Made by a program: the position numbers and the translations under genes
The notes under the pieces: model-generated
Databases searched by the model: none
What the model was told of the DNA's origin: nothing
What the model saw: the letters and a program-made list of their open reading frames with translations, nothing else
Part shown: one piece after another, positions 6,505-15,497 of the stretch
Layout of the letters: each line of letters starts with the position of its first letter
Numbering within the stretch: position 1 is the first letter of the stretch
Assembly: GCA_943325005.2 (NCBI GenBank)
Contig: CALPNT020000010.1
Location: 1-33,352 of the forward strand
Reading direction: 5' to 3'
DNA: 33,352 bases
From: Bifidobacterium breve
Lineage (GTDB): Bacteria > Cyanobacteriota > Cyanobacteriia > PCC-6307 > Cyanobiaceae

Positions 6505-8316
6505 ATGGCCCCACCGTTAGCTCCAGGGTGGCGCTGTCCTGGCGTCCAGAAGGCGTCATGGGGCCGCGCTTCAGCAGGGTTGGACTCGCCCCTCCTGCGC
6601 TCGGTGCCGCTGAGCTCAGCGGCACTCAGCTCAGCATGCTTTTCTTTGCCAGGGAACGGTTTGCCAGGGGTCAGCACCCCGTTGCTTGGATGCCAACGCC
6701 TTGAGACCCAAGCCTTGGCCTGGAACCGGCATCGCTTGCTGAGGCTGAACGCCGCAGGCCAGGGCCGTCTCGGTCTGAACCGTTTCGCGCTGAACCGTCT
6801 CGTGCTGAACCGTCTCGCGCTGGTCGGTGCGGCGCTGGTCTGTCTGGCGGGAGTGAGTCCGCCCTGTCTGGCCCAGGCACCTGTCCCCGCTGCGGCAAGG
6901 TCCGGCGCGCCTGTCCGGCGGAGCAGCGAAGCCGGTCAGGCTCTGCCGGCCCAACCCCTTGCCCTCAGCCTGAATCAGGTGCTGCAGGAGGGCATGGCGG
7001 TCTCGCGGCAGCTGGTGCGGGCCGATCGTCAGCTGGCTAGGGATCAGGCCCTGACGGCGTTGAACCGCTCGCTGCTGCGACCCGAGCTCAACCTGATCGG
7101 GCTGGCCAGTTACACCCAGGTGGGCACCTCCGTCGGCCTGCTCACCAACCTGCCCACCCTGGGGGACATCAGCCTGTCCCTGGAGCAGAACGGCTATGCC
7201 GTGTTGCGCAACAGCTTCGGCAACGCCGGTGTGGTGCTGAATGTCAATCTGCTGCCGCTGCGCCAGCTGGCCGAAGTGGCGGCCAGCGGCTCCCAGGAAG
7301 CAGCCAGCCGTGCCAGCCGCCAGGAAAGCCAGCGGCAGGCGCGTTTTGAACTGGTCAGCTCCTACCGGCAGCTGCAGCTGAGTCAGGCCCTGGTGCCGGT
7401 CTGGCAGGCCGCCCTGCAGGCCTCCACTGCCGTGGCAGCCGATGTGCAGGCGATCCACCGCCGCGGCTTGGCGGCCCAGATCGATCTGTTGCGAGCCCGG
7501 GCCCTGCAGGCGGCGGATCGCCAGGGGCTGGTGGCTGTGGAAGCTCAGTTACTGGCCCAGCAACAGCAGCTCGCCACTTTGATCGATCTGCCGGTGGGAG
7601 CGGCCCCGCAGGCCAGCGATCCGATTGGGGAACAGCCGCCCTGGCCGCTGAATCTGCAGGACAGCCTGGAGCAGGCCCTGCGGCAACGCCCTTTGCTGGA
7701 GGCCCTGCAGCGTCAGCAGCAGGCCCAGCGCTCCCAGGCGAGGGCGGCGCGGGCCCTGCTCTATCCCTCCTTCAATCTGGTGGCCGGCGCCGGCTACAGC
7801 GGCAATCAACTCAACGCTCCGGTGCTGCAACAGGGAGGCCAACTCAAGGGCCCCCAATCCCTGCCCCTGCCCAACCTGGAGCAGAGCGGATCAGCCTCGG
7901 GCTCCTTCTACAACTGGGGGGCGGCCCTGCTGCTGCGCCAACCGCTCTGGGATGGGGGCCGCTCCGCCTCCAGCGCCGCCGTGGCTGAGCGCCAGGGGGA
8001 TCTGCTGCAGGCCGATGAAGCGTTAGCCCGCCAACAGATTCGCCAGGATGTGAGTCGAGCCTGGGCCTCCCTGCAGGGTGCTGCCACGGCCATCGCCGCC
8101 GCTCGCGAGGCGGTGACAGCGCAGCAACGAGCCCTCGGCGATGCCCGGCTGCGCTATCGCGCCCAGGTGGATCCCCTCACCGAGGTGCTGCTGGTGCAGC
8201 GGGATCTGCAGGCCTCCCAGGCCTCGCTGCTGACGGTGCTGACCCGCCAGGCCCTGGACTGGGCTGTGCTGGAACGTGAAACCGGTGGGGCCGGCCCCCC
8301 TCCGCCGGACGCCTGA
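6505..8316 (+). CDS. TolC-family outer membrane efflux protein
   Basis: Signal-like region ending LVCLAGVSPPCLAQA, then paired TolC repeats (LSLNQVLQEGMAVSRQLVRADRQLARDQAL...LLRPELNLIGLASY; LDSLEQALRQRPLLEAL-like ... LYPSFNLVAGAGYSG ... RQPLWDGGRS). 6505 is the only ATG I found between the divergent gene and the signal peptide; a later TTG is possible. Confidence 0.82.
   Translation: MAPPLAPGWRCPGVQKASWGRASAGLDSPLLRSVPLSSAALSSACFSLPGNGLPGVSTPLLGCQRLETQALAWNRHRLLRLNAAGQGRLGLNRFALNRLVLNRLALVGAALVCLAGVSPPCLAQAPVPAAARSGAPVRRSSEAGQALPAQPLALSLNQVLQEGMAVSRQLVRADRQLARDQALTALNRSLLRPELNLIGLASYTQVGTSVGLLTNLPTLGDISLSLEQNGYAVLRNSFGNAGVVLNVNLLPLRQLAEVAASGSQEAASRASRQESQRQARFELVSSYRQLQLSQALVPVWQAALQASTAVAADVQAIHRRGLAAQIDLLRARALQAADRQGLVAVEAQLLAQQQQLATLIDLPVGAAPQASDPIGEQPPWPLNLQDSLEQALRQRPLLEALQRQQQAQRSQARAARALLYPSFNLVAGAGYSGNQLNAPVLQQGGQLKGPQSLPLPNLEQSGSASGSFYNWGAALLLRQPLWDGGRSASSAAVAERQGDLLQADEALARQQIRQDVSRAWASLQGAATAIAAAREAVTAQQRALGDARLRYRAQVDPLTEVLLVQRDLQASQASLLTVLTRQALDWAVLERETGGAGPPPPDA
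6766..6840 (+). repeat. 15-bp in-frame tandem repeat in the TolC signal region
   Basis: cgtctcggtctgaac / cgtttcgcgctgaac / cgtctcgtgctgaac / cgtctcgcgctggtc / ggtgcggcgctggtc (last unit degenerate); encodes RLGLN-RFALN-RLVLN-RLALV-GAALV. Confidence 0.9.
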
Positions 8317-8325
8317 ACCAGCCCT

Positions 8326-9156
8326 TCAGGGTTCGCCACCGGCGCTGCTGCCTGTGCCGCCCTGGCCACTGCCGTCCTGGCCACTGCCGCCCTGACCACT
8401 GCCGCCCTGACCACCGCCGCTGAACCGGCTGATCAACACTCCCAGCACCACCGCCATGTACAAGGGGCCCAGGATGCTCAGGGCGATGCAGACCACTTGC
8501 ACCACCGGTGCCGTTGGAATCACATCGCCATAGCCGACGGTGCTGAGGGTGACGAAGGCGAAATAGTTCAGACGCTGAAAGCCTTGGTCCCACAGGGAAC
8601 CAGCCTGAGCCACCGAGCCGATCGCCGGCAGCACCAGATCCGCTCCGGTCACGCTGTCGCGGAAGCTGCCCGGCAACAGGTTGGCCAGCACCGTGAGCAC
8701 CAGGCCGCCGGCGATGCCCAGCAGCAGGTAGCCGGCGGTGGCTCCAGCCAGCACCCGACCATCCATCTCCTGTTCAGTGGCGAGGGAATGGAGCAGCAGG
8801 CGCAGGCTGCGACCGATGTAGAGGGCGAACAGCACCAGCAACGGCACACCCGCCAAGCGCAGGGTCTGGGGCGCCACCAGCCAGAGCAACTCGGCCAGCA
8901 AGGAGGCCAGCGCCAGAATCCGATGCCAGCGCCCTGCTCCCGGCAGCCGGACCAGCAGAACGGTGAGGCCGAGATAGCCGACCCGGGTGAGCCTGGCCCA
9001 GTGGCCAGGCAAGGCGAAGCTGGCGATCACCGCAACGCAGAGATACAGCAGCTGGCGGTAGAAGCGGTGCCGCTGCGCAGTGGTGAGGAGGCGAGAGTGG
9101 GGCCCCTGGCGACCCGGAAGGCGCCGCCGCCGCCGGACAGTGGAGTTGTGCTGCAC
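8326..9156 (-). CDS. Potassium channel family protein (Ion_trans_2 type)
   Basis: Selectivity filter FVTLSTVGYGDVIPTAP followed by a pore-lining helix; several upstream TM segments; Gly/Ser/Gln-rich C-terminal tail. Confidence 0.9.
   Translation of the reverse strand: MQHNSTVRRRRRLPGRQGPHSRLLTTAQRHRFYRQLLYLCVAVIASFALPGHWARLTRVGYLGLTVLLVRLPGAGRWHRILALASLLAELLWLVAPQTLRLAGVPLLVLFALYIGRSLRLLLHSLATEQEMDGRVLAGATAGYLLLGIAGGLVLTVLANLLPGSFRDSVTGADLVLPAIGSVAQAGSLWDQGFQRLNYFAFVTLSTVGYGDVIPTAPVVQVVCIALSILGPLYMAVVLGVLISRFSGGGQGGSGQGGSGQDGSGQGGTGSSAGGEP
8356..8415 (-). repeat. 15-bp tandem repeat encoding (GGSGQ)n tail of the K+ channel
   Basis: gccgccctggccact / gccgtcctggccact / gccgccctgaccact / gccgccctgaccacc. 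Confidence 0.95.
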
Positions 9157-9180
9157 CTGCGGGCGCCGAGTGGAGGGGCT

Positions 9181-11481
9181 TCAGGCTGCGATGGCGACAC
9201 TCTCTGCCAAGGCGGCGCTGCGTGCTTCATCGCGGCGCAGAACCAGCACACTCAGGGGTGGCAGACAGAGGTCGAGCGATTGCTCATAGCCATGCAGACC
9301 CCAGGTATCGGTGAACTTGCCGCCGAGGTTGCCCAGGTTGCTGCCGCCATAGCGGGCGCTGTCGGTGTTGAAGGCCTCCTCGTAGAAGCCCTCCAATGGC
9401 ACACCAACTCGGTAATGGGAATGGCTCTCGGGGGTGAAGTTGGCGACCACCACCACCCAGCGACCCGTACTGCTTTCGCGCCGCATGAAGCTGATCACCG
9501 AATTGGTGGTGTCGCTGCAGTCGATCCACTGGAAACCGAATTGGTCGAAGTCATCGCCCCAGAGGGCTCGTTCTGATTTATAAAAGACGTTGAGATCGTC
9601 AACGAGATGCTGTAAAGCGAGGTGGGGTTCGTGATTCAGCAGTTCCCACTGTAGATCCCCCCAGACGTTCCATTCGGCGCGCTGGCCGAATTCCATACCC
9701 ATGAAAATGGTCTTCTTGCCGGGATGGGTCCACATGTAAGCAAGAAGTGCCCTCACATTGGCAAACTTCTGCCAGTCATCACCTGGCATTTTATGGAGCA
9801 GGTGACTCTTGCCATGCACCACTTCATCGTGGCTGAGGGCAAGCATGAAATTCTCGGTGAAGGCATACCAGATCGAGAAGGTCACATTGCTCTGATGGAA
9901 CTGACGGAACCACGGATCGAGCTCGAAGTAATCGAGCATGTCGTGCATCCAGCCCATGTTCCATTTGAGATTGAAGCCGAGGCCGCCGATCTCGGTGGGC
10001 TGGGTCACCATCGGCCAGGTGGTGGATTCCTCGGCGATCGAAAGGGCACCGGGGAAGCGCTGGAACAGCACATGGTTGGCCTGTTGCAGGAAGGTGACGG
10101 CTTCGGTGTTCTCACGGCCGCCCTGCTCATTGGCAATCCATTCGCCATCGGGCCTCAGATAGTCGCGGTAGAGCATGGAGGCCACCGCATCAACGCGGAT
10201 GCCGTCAATGTGAAACTCCTCGAACCAGAACACCAGGTTCGCCACCAGGAAGTTGCGAACTTCGTTGCGGCTGTAGTTGAAAATAAGTGTGCCCCATTCC
10301 TTGTGCTCACCGATGCGTGGATCGGCATGCTCATAGAGGTGGGCCCCATCAAAAAAGGCCAGGCCGTGGGCATCCTTGGGGAAGTGACCCGGCACCCAGT
10401 CGAGAATCACACCGAGGCCTTCGCTGTGACAGCGATCGATGAAGGCACGGAACTCATCGGGGGAGCCGAAGCGGCTGGTGGGGGCATACCAGCCCGTCAC
10501 CTGATAACCCCAGGAGCCATCGAAGGGATGCTCCGAAATCGGCATCAGTTCGATGTGGGTGAAGCCACGCGCCTTCACATAGGGAATCACCTTGTCGCCC
10601 AGCTCCGGATAGGTGAGCAGGCGGGCACCGGGCTTGAGATCGGCCGCCGGCACCGGAGGCCGCGGCGTGCCATCGGCTTCGATGTAGGGGGCATCGGCCG
10701 CCGCATGCATCCAGCTGCCGAGATGCATCTCGTAAACCGAGATCGGCTGGTCCAGTGGATTGCGATGGTCCCGCTCCTCGATCCAGTCGCTGTCGTGCCA
10801 GTGGTACTGGCTCAGTTGATCGACCACCGAACCATGGTTGGGGCGCACTTCGGCCCGGAAGCCATAGGGGTCGGTCTTCTGGTAACAGTGGCCGTTCTGG
10901 GCCCGCACCTCGTATTTATAGATTTCGCCGCGTTTCAGCCCGGGGATGAACAGCTCCCAGTTACCGCCGAGACGTTGTTGCATCGGATGGTGGCGGCCAT
11001 CCCAGCTGTTGAAGTTGCCCAGCACGGACACGCTGCGGGCATTCGGAGCCCACAGGCAGAACTGCACGCCAGCCACGCCATCGCGCTCGCCCACATGGGC
11101 CCCCATGCGCCGCCAGATGTGGTGATGGTTGCCCTCGGCGAACAGATGGCGATCGAGTTCGCCCATCCACTCATGGCGGAAGGCCCAGGGGTCGTGCTGT
11201 TCATGTTCGATGCCGCCCCGCAGCACCCGCAGCTGATAGCCGCAGCCGGGATCACCGTCCACGTCGGCTTCAAAAATCCAGGGATGGTTCGGGTTGTGCA
11301 TCGGCTGGCTGGAGCCCGCCTGCAGCAGCTCCACCCGGTCGGCTTCCGGCATCCAGGCCCGCACCACCCAGCCGCCCCCTTCCACCGGCTGGGGACCCAG
11401 CAGCGAGAACGGATGGTCGTGGCGGCATTCCGCCAGTCGCTGAGCGTCGTCGATCATCCAATCAAGGCTGAGTGGAGCCAT
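9181..11481 (-). CDS. glgB: 1,4-alpha-glucan branching enzyme
   Basis: GH13 motifs: [58 protein letters not shown]. Start [12 protein letters not shown] placed at 11481. Confidence 0.97.
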   Translation of the reverse strand: MAPLSLDWMIDDAQRLAECRHDHPFSLLGPQPVEGGGWVVRAWMPEADRVELLQAGSSQPMHNPNHPWIFEADVDGDPGCGYQLRVLRGGIEHEQHDPWAFRHEWMGELDRHLFAEGNHHHIWRRMGAHVGERDGVAGVQFCLWAPNARSVSVLGNFNSWDGRHHPMQQRLGGNWELFIPGLKRGEIYKYEVRAQNGHCYQKTDPYGFRAEVRPNHGSVVDQLSQYHWHDSDWIEERDHRNPLDQPISVYEMHLGSWMHAAADAPYIEADGTPRPPVPAADLKPGARLLTYPELGDKVIPYVKARGFTHIELMPISEHPFDGSWGYQVTGWYAPTSRFGSPDEFRAFIDRCHSEGLGVILDWVPGHFPKDAHGLAFFDGAHLYEHADPRIGEHKEWGTLIFNYSRNEVRNFLVANLVFWFEEFHIDGIRVDAVASMLYRDYLRPDGEWIANEQGGRENTEAVTFLQQANHVLFQRFPGALSIAEESTTWPMVTQPTEIGGLGFNLKWNMGWMHDMLDYFELDPWFRQFHQSNVTFSIWYAFTENFMLALSHDEVVHGKSHLLHKMPGDDWQKFANVRALLAYMWTHPGKKTIFMGMEFGQRAEWNVWGDLQWELLNHEPHLALQHLVDDLNVFYKSERALWGDDFDQFGFQWIDCSDTTNSVISFMRRESSTGRWVVVVANFTPESHSHYRVGVPLEGFYEEAFNTDSARYGGSNLGNLGGKFTDTWGLHGYEQSLDLCLPPLSVLVLRRDEARSAALAESVAIAA

Positions 11482-11548
11482 GGCCAAGGCTGGTTTACGA
11501 CGCGCACGGAGCCTACGGCGCCCCGGTCCCCGGCGTCTCCCCTCGCTT

Positions 11549-12355
11549 TCAGCGGGCGGGAGCAGCGCTGACCGGGGCCGCATCGGTGGGGAAATCGACG
11601 CCGATGATCTGGTTGCGCTCGTTCAGTGACACAAACAGGCTGTCGGTGAGACGGTTGAACTCGGCCTTGACGATCACCAGTTTCATCAACGCTGTGCTCT
11701 CGGCTTTCCAGATCTTTTTGACCTGCACGAAATTGCCGGTGAGCCGCTGCAGGTTCTGCCACTTTTTCTGCAGAGCGGCCTGGCTGATGTCCTCCTGCAG
11801 GGTGGGACTGAGGAAACCGCTGGCGGAGATGAACTGACCGTTGGTCAAAGCGTTCATGAAGTTGCGTACCACCGTTTCAGCGGCGACGTCGCGGGAGTCG
11901 ATGTTGTAACCCTCCAGCTTGCCGTCCGCATCGATCACCATCGTCAGCAGCCGCTGGCCGGTGCTGGTGACGATCCTGGCCTCGACGCTGCTGGAATCGA
12001 CGCCGGGCTGAATCGCCACGATCTCCCAGCTCAGCAACCGGGGCATGCGCTTGATCGATTCGGCCACCATCGCCGGGCTGCTCACCCGCTGCAGGCTCGG
12101 GGCGAACTGGTTGAAGCGGGCCTGGGCATTGCCGCTGCGCACGGCATTCAAGATCCGCTGCGCCGCGGCCTTGGCGGCCTCTTCCGCCATGGCGGCGGTG
12201 GGTTCGGCCCGATGGCCCGAGGCGTGCGGAGCCGTGGGGGCGCTCTGCGCTCCGGCCGGTCCGCCGGCCGCCACCAACCCCAGACCCGTGGCACTGATCA
12301 GCACCAACCCCAGCAGATGGCGGCGCAGGCTTGGGTTGGGGATCGGGCGGCGCAT
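11549..12355 (-). CDS. Secreted protein with two NTF2-like modules; C-terminal one DUF3887-like
   Basis: Signal peptide [27 protein letters not shown]; module 1 [22 protein letters not shown]..., module 2 [53 protein letters not shown]. Confidence 0.65.
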   Translation of the reverse strand: MRRPIPNPSLRRHLLGLVLISATGLGLVAAGGPAGAQSAPTAPHASGHRAEPTAAMAEEAAKAAAQRILNAVRSGNAQARFNQFAPSLQRVSSPAMVAESIKRMPRLLSWEIVAIQPGVDSSSVEARIVTSTGQRLLTMVIDADGKLEGYNIDSRDVAAETVVRNFMNALTNGQFISASGFLSPTLQEDISQAALQKKWQNLQRLTGNFVQVKKIWKAESTALMKLVIVKAEFNRLTDSLFVSLNERNQIIGVDFPTDAAPVSAAPAR

Positions 12356-12375
12356 GGAGTGAGAAACGAATCGCC

Positions 12376-14061
12376 TCAGTTTGCCCCAAACAGCGGGTCC
12401 AGCCAGAACAGGGAACCGTTCAGGGCCAGCTCGATCGTGATCACCCGATGCTGCAGGCCCACGCCACCCTGGGGCATGGAGCCGTCGCCGGGGTTGACGG
12501 CGAAGGCCGGCCAGGCCGCCGGGGCCAGGCAAAGCCGCAGGCGCTCACCGCACTGGAGGGTGGCATCAAGGGGTTGGAGCTCCAGCCGCCGCTCCTGCTG
12601 GGCCCGGGCCCGCTCCCCCCGCAGGCGCAACCCGCCGGTGCAGAGCTGCTGTACCGCACCGGTGCTGGTCAGCACCGACAAGCAGGCCCAGAGATCGAAT
12701 CCAGGCTGATCGGCCCAGGCCACGAGCCGCAGCCGCGGTGTGCCCAGCAGCCGCAACGGCGTAGCCAGCGCCGCGGCGGTAAAGCAGGCCACCTCGGAGC
12801 GTTGATCCAGGTCTTGGCGCTCCACCACACCCGGTTCGGGACCCAGGTGGCCGCCGCGGCTGGGAGTCGGGCGCCAGGGATCGTGGACCAGCGTCACGCT
12901 GTTCTGGTCGTGATCTTGAGCCTGGTCTCGGCTCTGGTCTCGATCCTGGCTGGCCGCCAGCAACCGCCCCTCGTCACTGCGGATCGCGGCCAGTCCTGAG
13001 CTGGCCAGCCGCCAGCCTTGACGGGCAAGCGCATTCGGCAGGGGGGCCTGTGTTTGCCAGCGGCCGGTGCGGATGCACTGCAGAGCCAACTGAGCCGCCG
13101 CCGGAGCTGTTTCAGAAGCTGGCTGGGCTGGCGCCGGAGATTCCGGCGGCGGCAGCCCAGGCGGCTCCGAACCGGGATTGGGCAGCGGCGCCTGCAGATG
13201 GCGCCGCAAAAACTCCACTTGCAACGAGTCAATTCCGCCTTGCCAGTCGAGATGGCTCCAGGCACCGATGCGCAGCTCCGGTTGACCACCGGCGGCCAGG
13301 GCGAGCCGGTGCAGATCCAGCACCCCGCGCAGCTGGGGATCGTGCCAGCCAGCGACCAGCAGCATCGGGCGCCGCAGCAAGGTCTCGGCCACCGGGTGGC
13401 GCCGCCAGAGCTCAGGGCGCTCGGGATCGCAGCGCAGCCACGTCAAACCCATGCCTGTCGGATCGTGGCGTTCCAGCAGCAACAGGCCATCGCGCAGGTA
13501 GGCCCCGCTTTCAAGGCTGCGACGGATCTCCAGCCAAGCGACTCGATCCTGCCGCCGTCGACAGCCTTCGGCCGCCAGCTGCAGGGCCCAGCCGAGGCCC
13601 AGGCTCCACCAGTGGGCTCCTCCCTCGCTGGCCCAGTGCAGCCGCTCATCCAGGCCGCACAGCGCCGGCACCAGGCAGTCGGGCAGGCAGGCGCCATCGC
13701 CGTCGTTCAGCAACTGGCTCAGTCCCTGGTAAGAGAAGCCGTAGGTGCCCACCTTGCCGTTACTGCCTGGCAGGTTGCGGGCCCAGCTCACCGCCGCAGC
13801 GCCATCGGGACCTTCCTGGCTGAAGCCAGCGAACGCACCGCCGGAGTCGCCGCGGCCACGCACGTCCTGCACCACCACCAGAAAACCCTGCCGGGCATAC
13901 CAGCTGGGATGGGCATAGGTGACGGTGGAGGCAATCGCCAGGCCGTAGGGCTGGCGCATCAGCAACACCGGCCAGGGACCGGAGCCAGCGGGGGTCCAGG
14001 TGCGGCTGGCCAACGGGACGCCATCGGGCGTCATCATGGTCAGGTCAGCACCTGGGGCCAT
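12376..14061 (-). CDS. CocE/NonD-family hydrolase (X-Pro dipeptidyl-peptidase S15-like)
   Basis: MMTPDGVPLASRTWTPAGSGPWPVLLMRQPYG ... VVVQDVRGRGDSGG ... VGTYGFSYQGLSQLL ... LLVAGWHDPQLRGVLD ... RIGAWSHLDW; C-terminal jelly-roll type region. Confidence 0.9.
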   Translation of the reverse strand: MAPGADLTMMTPDGVPLASRTWTPAGSGPWPVLLMRQPYGLAIASTVTYAHPSWYARQGFLVVVQDVRGRGDSGGAFAGFSQEGPDGAAAVSWARNLPGSNGKVGTYGFSYQGLSQLLNDGDGACLPDCLVPALCGLDERLHWASEGGAHWWSLGLGWALQLAAEGCRRRQDRVAWLEIRRSLESGAYLRDGLLLLERHDPTGMGLTWLRCDPERPELWRRHPVAETLLRRPMLLVAGWHDPQLRGVLDLHRLALAAGGQPELRIGAWSHLDWQGGIDSLQVEFLRRHLQAPLPNPGSEPPGLPPPESPAPAQPASETAPAAAQLALQCIRTGRWQTQAPLPNALARQGWRLASSGLAAIRSDEGRLLAASQDRDQSRDQAQDHDQNSVTLVHDPWRPTPSRGGHLGPEPGVVERQDLDQRSEVACFTAAALATPLRLLGTPRLRLVAWADQPGFDLWACLSVLTSTGAVQQLCTGGLRLRGERARAQQERRLELQPLDATLQCGERLRLCLAPAAWPAFAVNPGDGSMPQGGVGLQHRVITIELALNGSLFWLDPLFGAN

Positions 14062-14448
14062 TCAGCGCACGTCCGGGCAGTAGAGGCCGATCACGTAGGT
14101 GGTGAGCACTTCGGCGTCCATCGTGCTGAGGCCCTGGCTGCTGGCCACCCGGGCCAGGGATTGGGGGGAGGTGGCCGATTGGCCTTGGGCATTGAGTTGC
14201 TTGAACTCGGCGCAAAGTTGTTTGGAAAGTTGTGGATTCTGCTTGACCGATTCCAGCAGGGCTGAAGCGGCCTCAACCGGCGCCAACGGCACCAGAGCCA
14301 GTCCCAGGCTCAGCACACCGGCAGCAAAGCGGCCTGCCAAGGGATGTGCCGTTCCAGGTCTGGCGACACCCAGTCTGCTGGCCGCCAGGCCAAGGGGCTG
14401 AAGCAGCAATGGCAAGGAGATGGGGTTCACGCTGGAATGGCGGGGCAT
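14062..14448 (-). CDS. Hypothetical secreted protein, 128 aa
   Basis: N-terminal hydrophobic segment ending ...LALVPLAPVEAAS; stop directly abuts the CocE start, consistent with an operon. Confidence 0.6.
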   Translation of the reverse strand: MPRHSSVNPISLPLLLQPLGLAASRLGVARPGTAHPLAGRFAAGVLSLGLALVPLAPVEAASALLESVKQNPQLSKQLCAEFKQLNAQGQSATSPQSLARVASSQGLSTMDAEVLTTYVIGLYCPDVR

Positions 14449-14512
14449 CGCTGCCTCCCAGAGATCGTTTCCATTTCAGGGACCCAGCGGCCGAGGCGGT
14501 GTTCGGTCGGGG

Positions 14513-14965
14513 TCAGTTCGGCGGGCGACTGGCGTTGTCCCGGGCCTGGCGAATCCAGCGACGCACCAGAGCCGCTTCGATCGGCACGGCCGCCCTGCCC
14601 AGCAGCTGACGCTGAAAGCGGCCCACCTGCACCAGCAGGCGATCGGGATCGGCTTGGGCCAGACCCTGGCGACTGGCAATGCCGGAATACAGCAACAAGG
14701 CCGCATCTGCCGGTGAGACACCGACATCGATCACCAGGCGAGCCTGGCCCCGCAGCTTGATCAGGCGCGCTTCGCTGGCGCCACCGCCACGAGCCAGCTG
14801 CCGCAGGCTGGCATCATCGAGATTGGCCAGGGTGTGCCAGTCGTCGATGCCCTGGGATTGAAGCCGCGCCGCCTCGCGGCTGAAGTGGGCTGGCAGTCGG
14901 AACTCCCAGGCACCATCGACCCCGGCAGCCGCGGCGCTGTTGGCCGACCCGGCCTGGTCGCTCAT
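14513..14965 (-). CDS. DUF4332-like helix-hairpin-helix protein
   Basis: QGIDDWHTLANLDDASLRQLARGGGASEARLIKLRGQARLVIDVGVSPADAALLLYSGIASRQGLAQADPDRLL. Confidence 0.7.
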   Translation of the reverse strand: MSDQAGSANSAAAAGVDGAWEFRLPAHFSREAARLQSQGIDDWHTLANLDDASLRQLARGGGASEARLIKLRGQARLVIDVGVSPADAALLLYSGIASRQGLAQADPDRLLVQVGRFQRQLLGRAAVPIEAALVRRWIRQARDNASRPPN

Positions 14966-15435
14966 GGGGTGAGAACGACGCTGTCACTGCCCAGATCGCG
15001 CACGGCCTCAGCCAGCACCACCGGCCGGCCCGCACCCTCTCCGGCCGATTCGATCGCCCGCAGCCTCACCCGCACCCGGCCATCGGCGGTGGTTCGGCCA
15101 CCGCCGTGCAGGTTGCTGGCCACCTGGATCACGGTGGGGCCAATCGCCTCTGGAGCCAGATGGCTGGGGGCGGCGGCGATCACCAGATCAGCACCGCCGT
15201 CGAAGACGACCGGTGCCACCACGGCGCCGCTGATCGTCACCCGTGGCGTGTAGCTGATCGAGAACGCCAGGCAGGAGATGGCGAGCAAGGCCGTGAAACT
15301 GGTGATGCCCACGAGCCGGAAGCGGATCCCCCAACGGCGCAGAAAGCCAGCCGCGGTGGCCAGAATCAGCAAGCCACTGGCGATGCCGAGCCACTTCGCG
15401 GCCACGAGCAGGATTGGATCGGCGGCCATCGGCAC
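14962..15435 (-). CDS. Ycf51-like (DUF2518) membrane protein
   Basis: WLGIASGLLILATAAGFLRRWGIRFRLVGITSFTALLAISCLAFSISYTPRVTISGAVVAPVVFDGGADLVI; ATGA overlap with the DUF4332 gene. Confidence 0.7.
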   Translation of the reverse strand: MPMAADPILLVAAKWLGIASGLLILATAAGFLRRWGIRFRLVGITSFTALLAISCLAFSISYTPRVTISGAVVAPVVFDGGADLVIAAAPSHLAPEAIGPTVIQVASNLHGGGRTTADGRVRVRLRAIESAGEGAGRPVVLAEAVRDLGSDSVVLTP

Positions 15436-15497
15436 TGGGTAAGGCTGTTCAACCTCCTTATATTGCGGCCGAACGCGCCGGTGATCGACCTGGGCAG

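Noticed and set aside
9724-11571. 615-aa plus-strand ORF antisense to glgB
   Set aside because: No recognisable motifs; glgB on the other strand is unambiguous.
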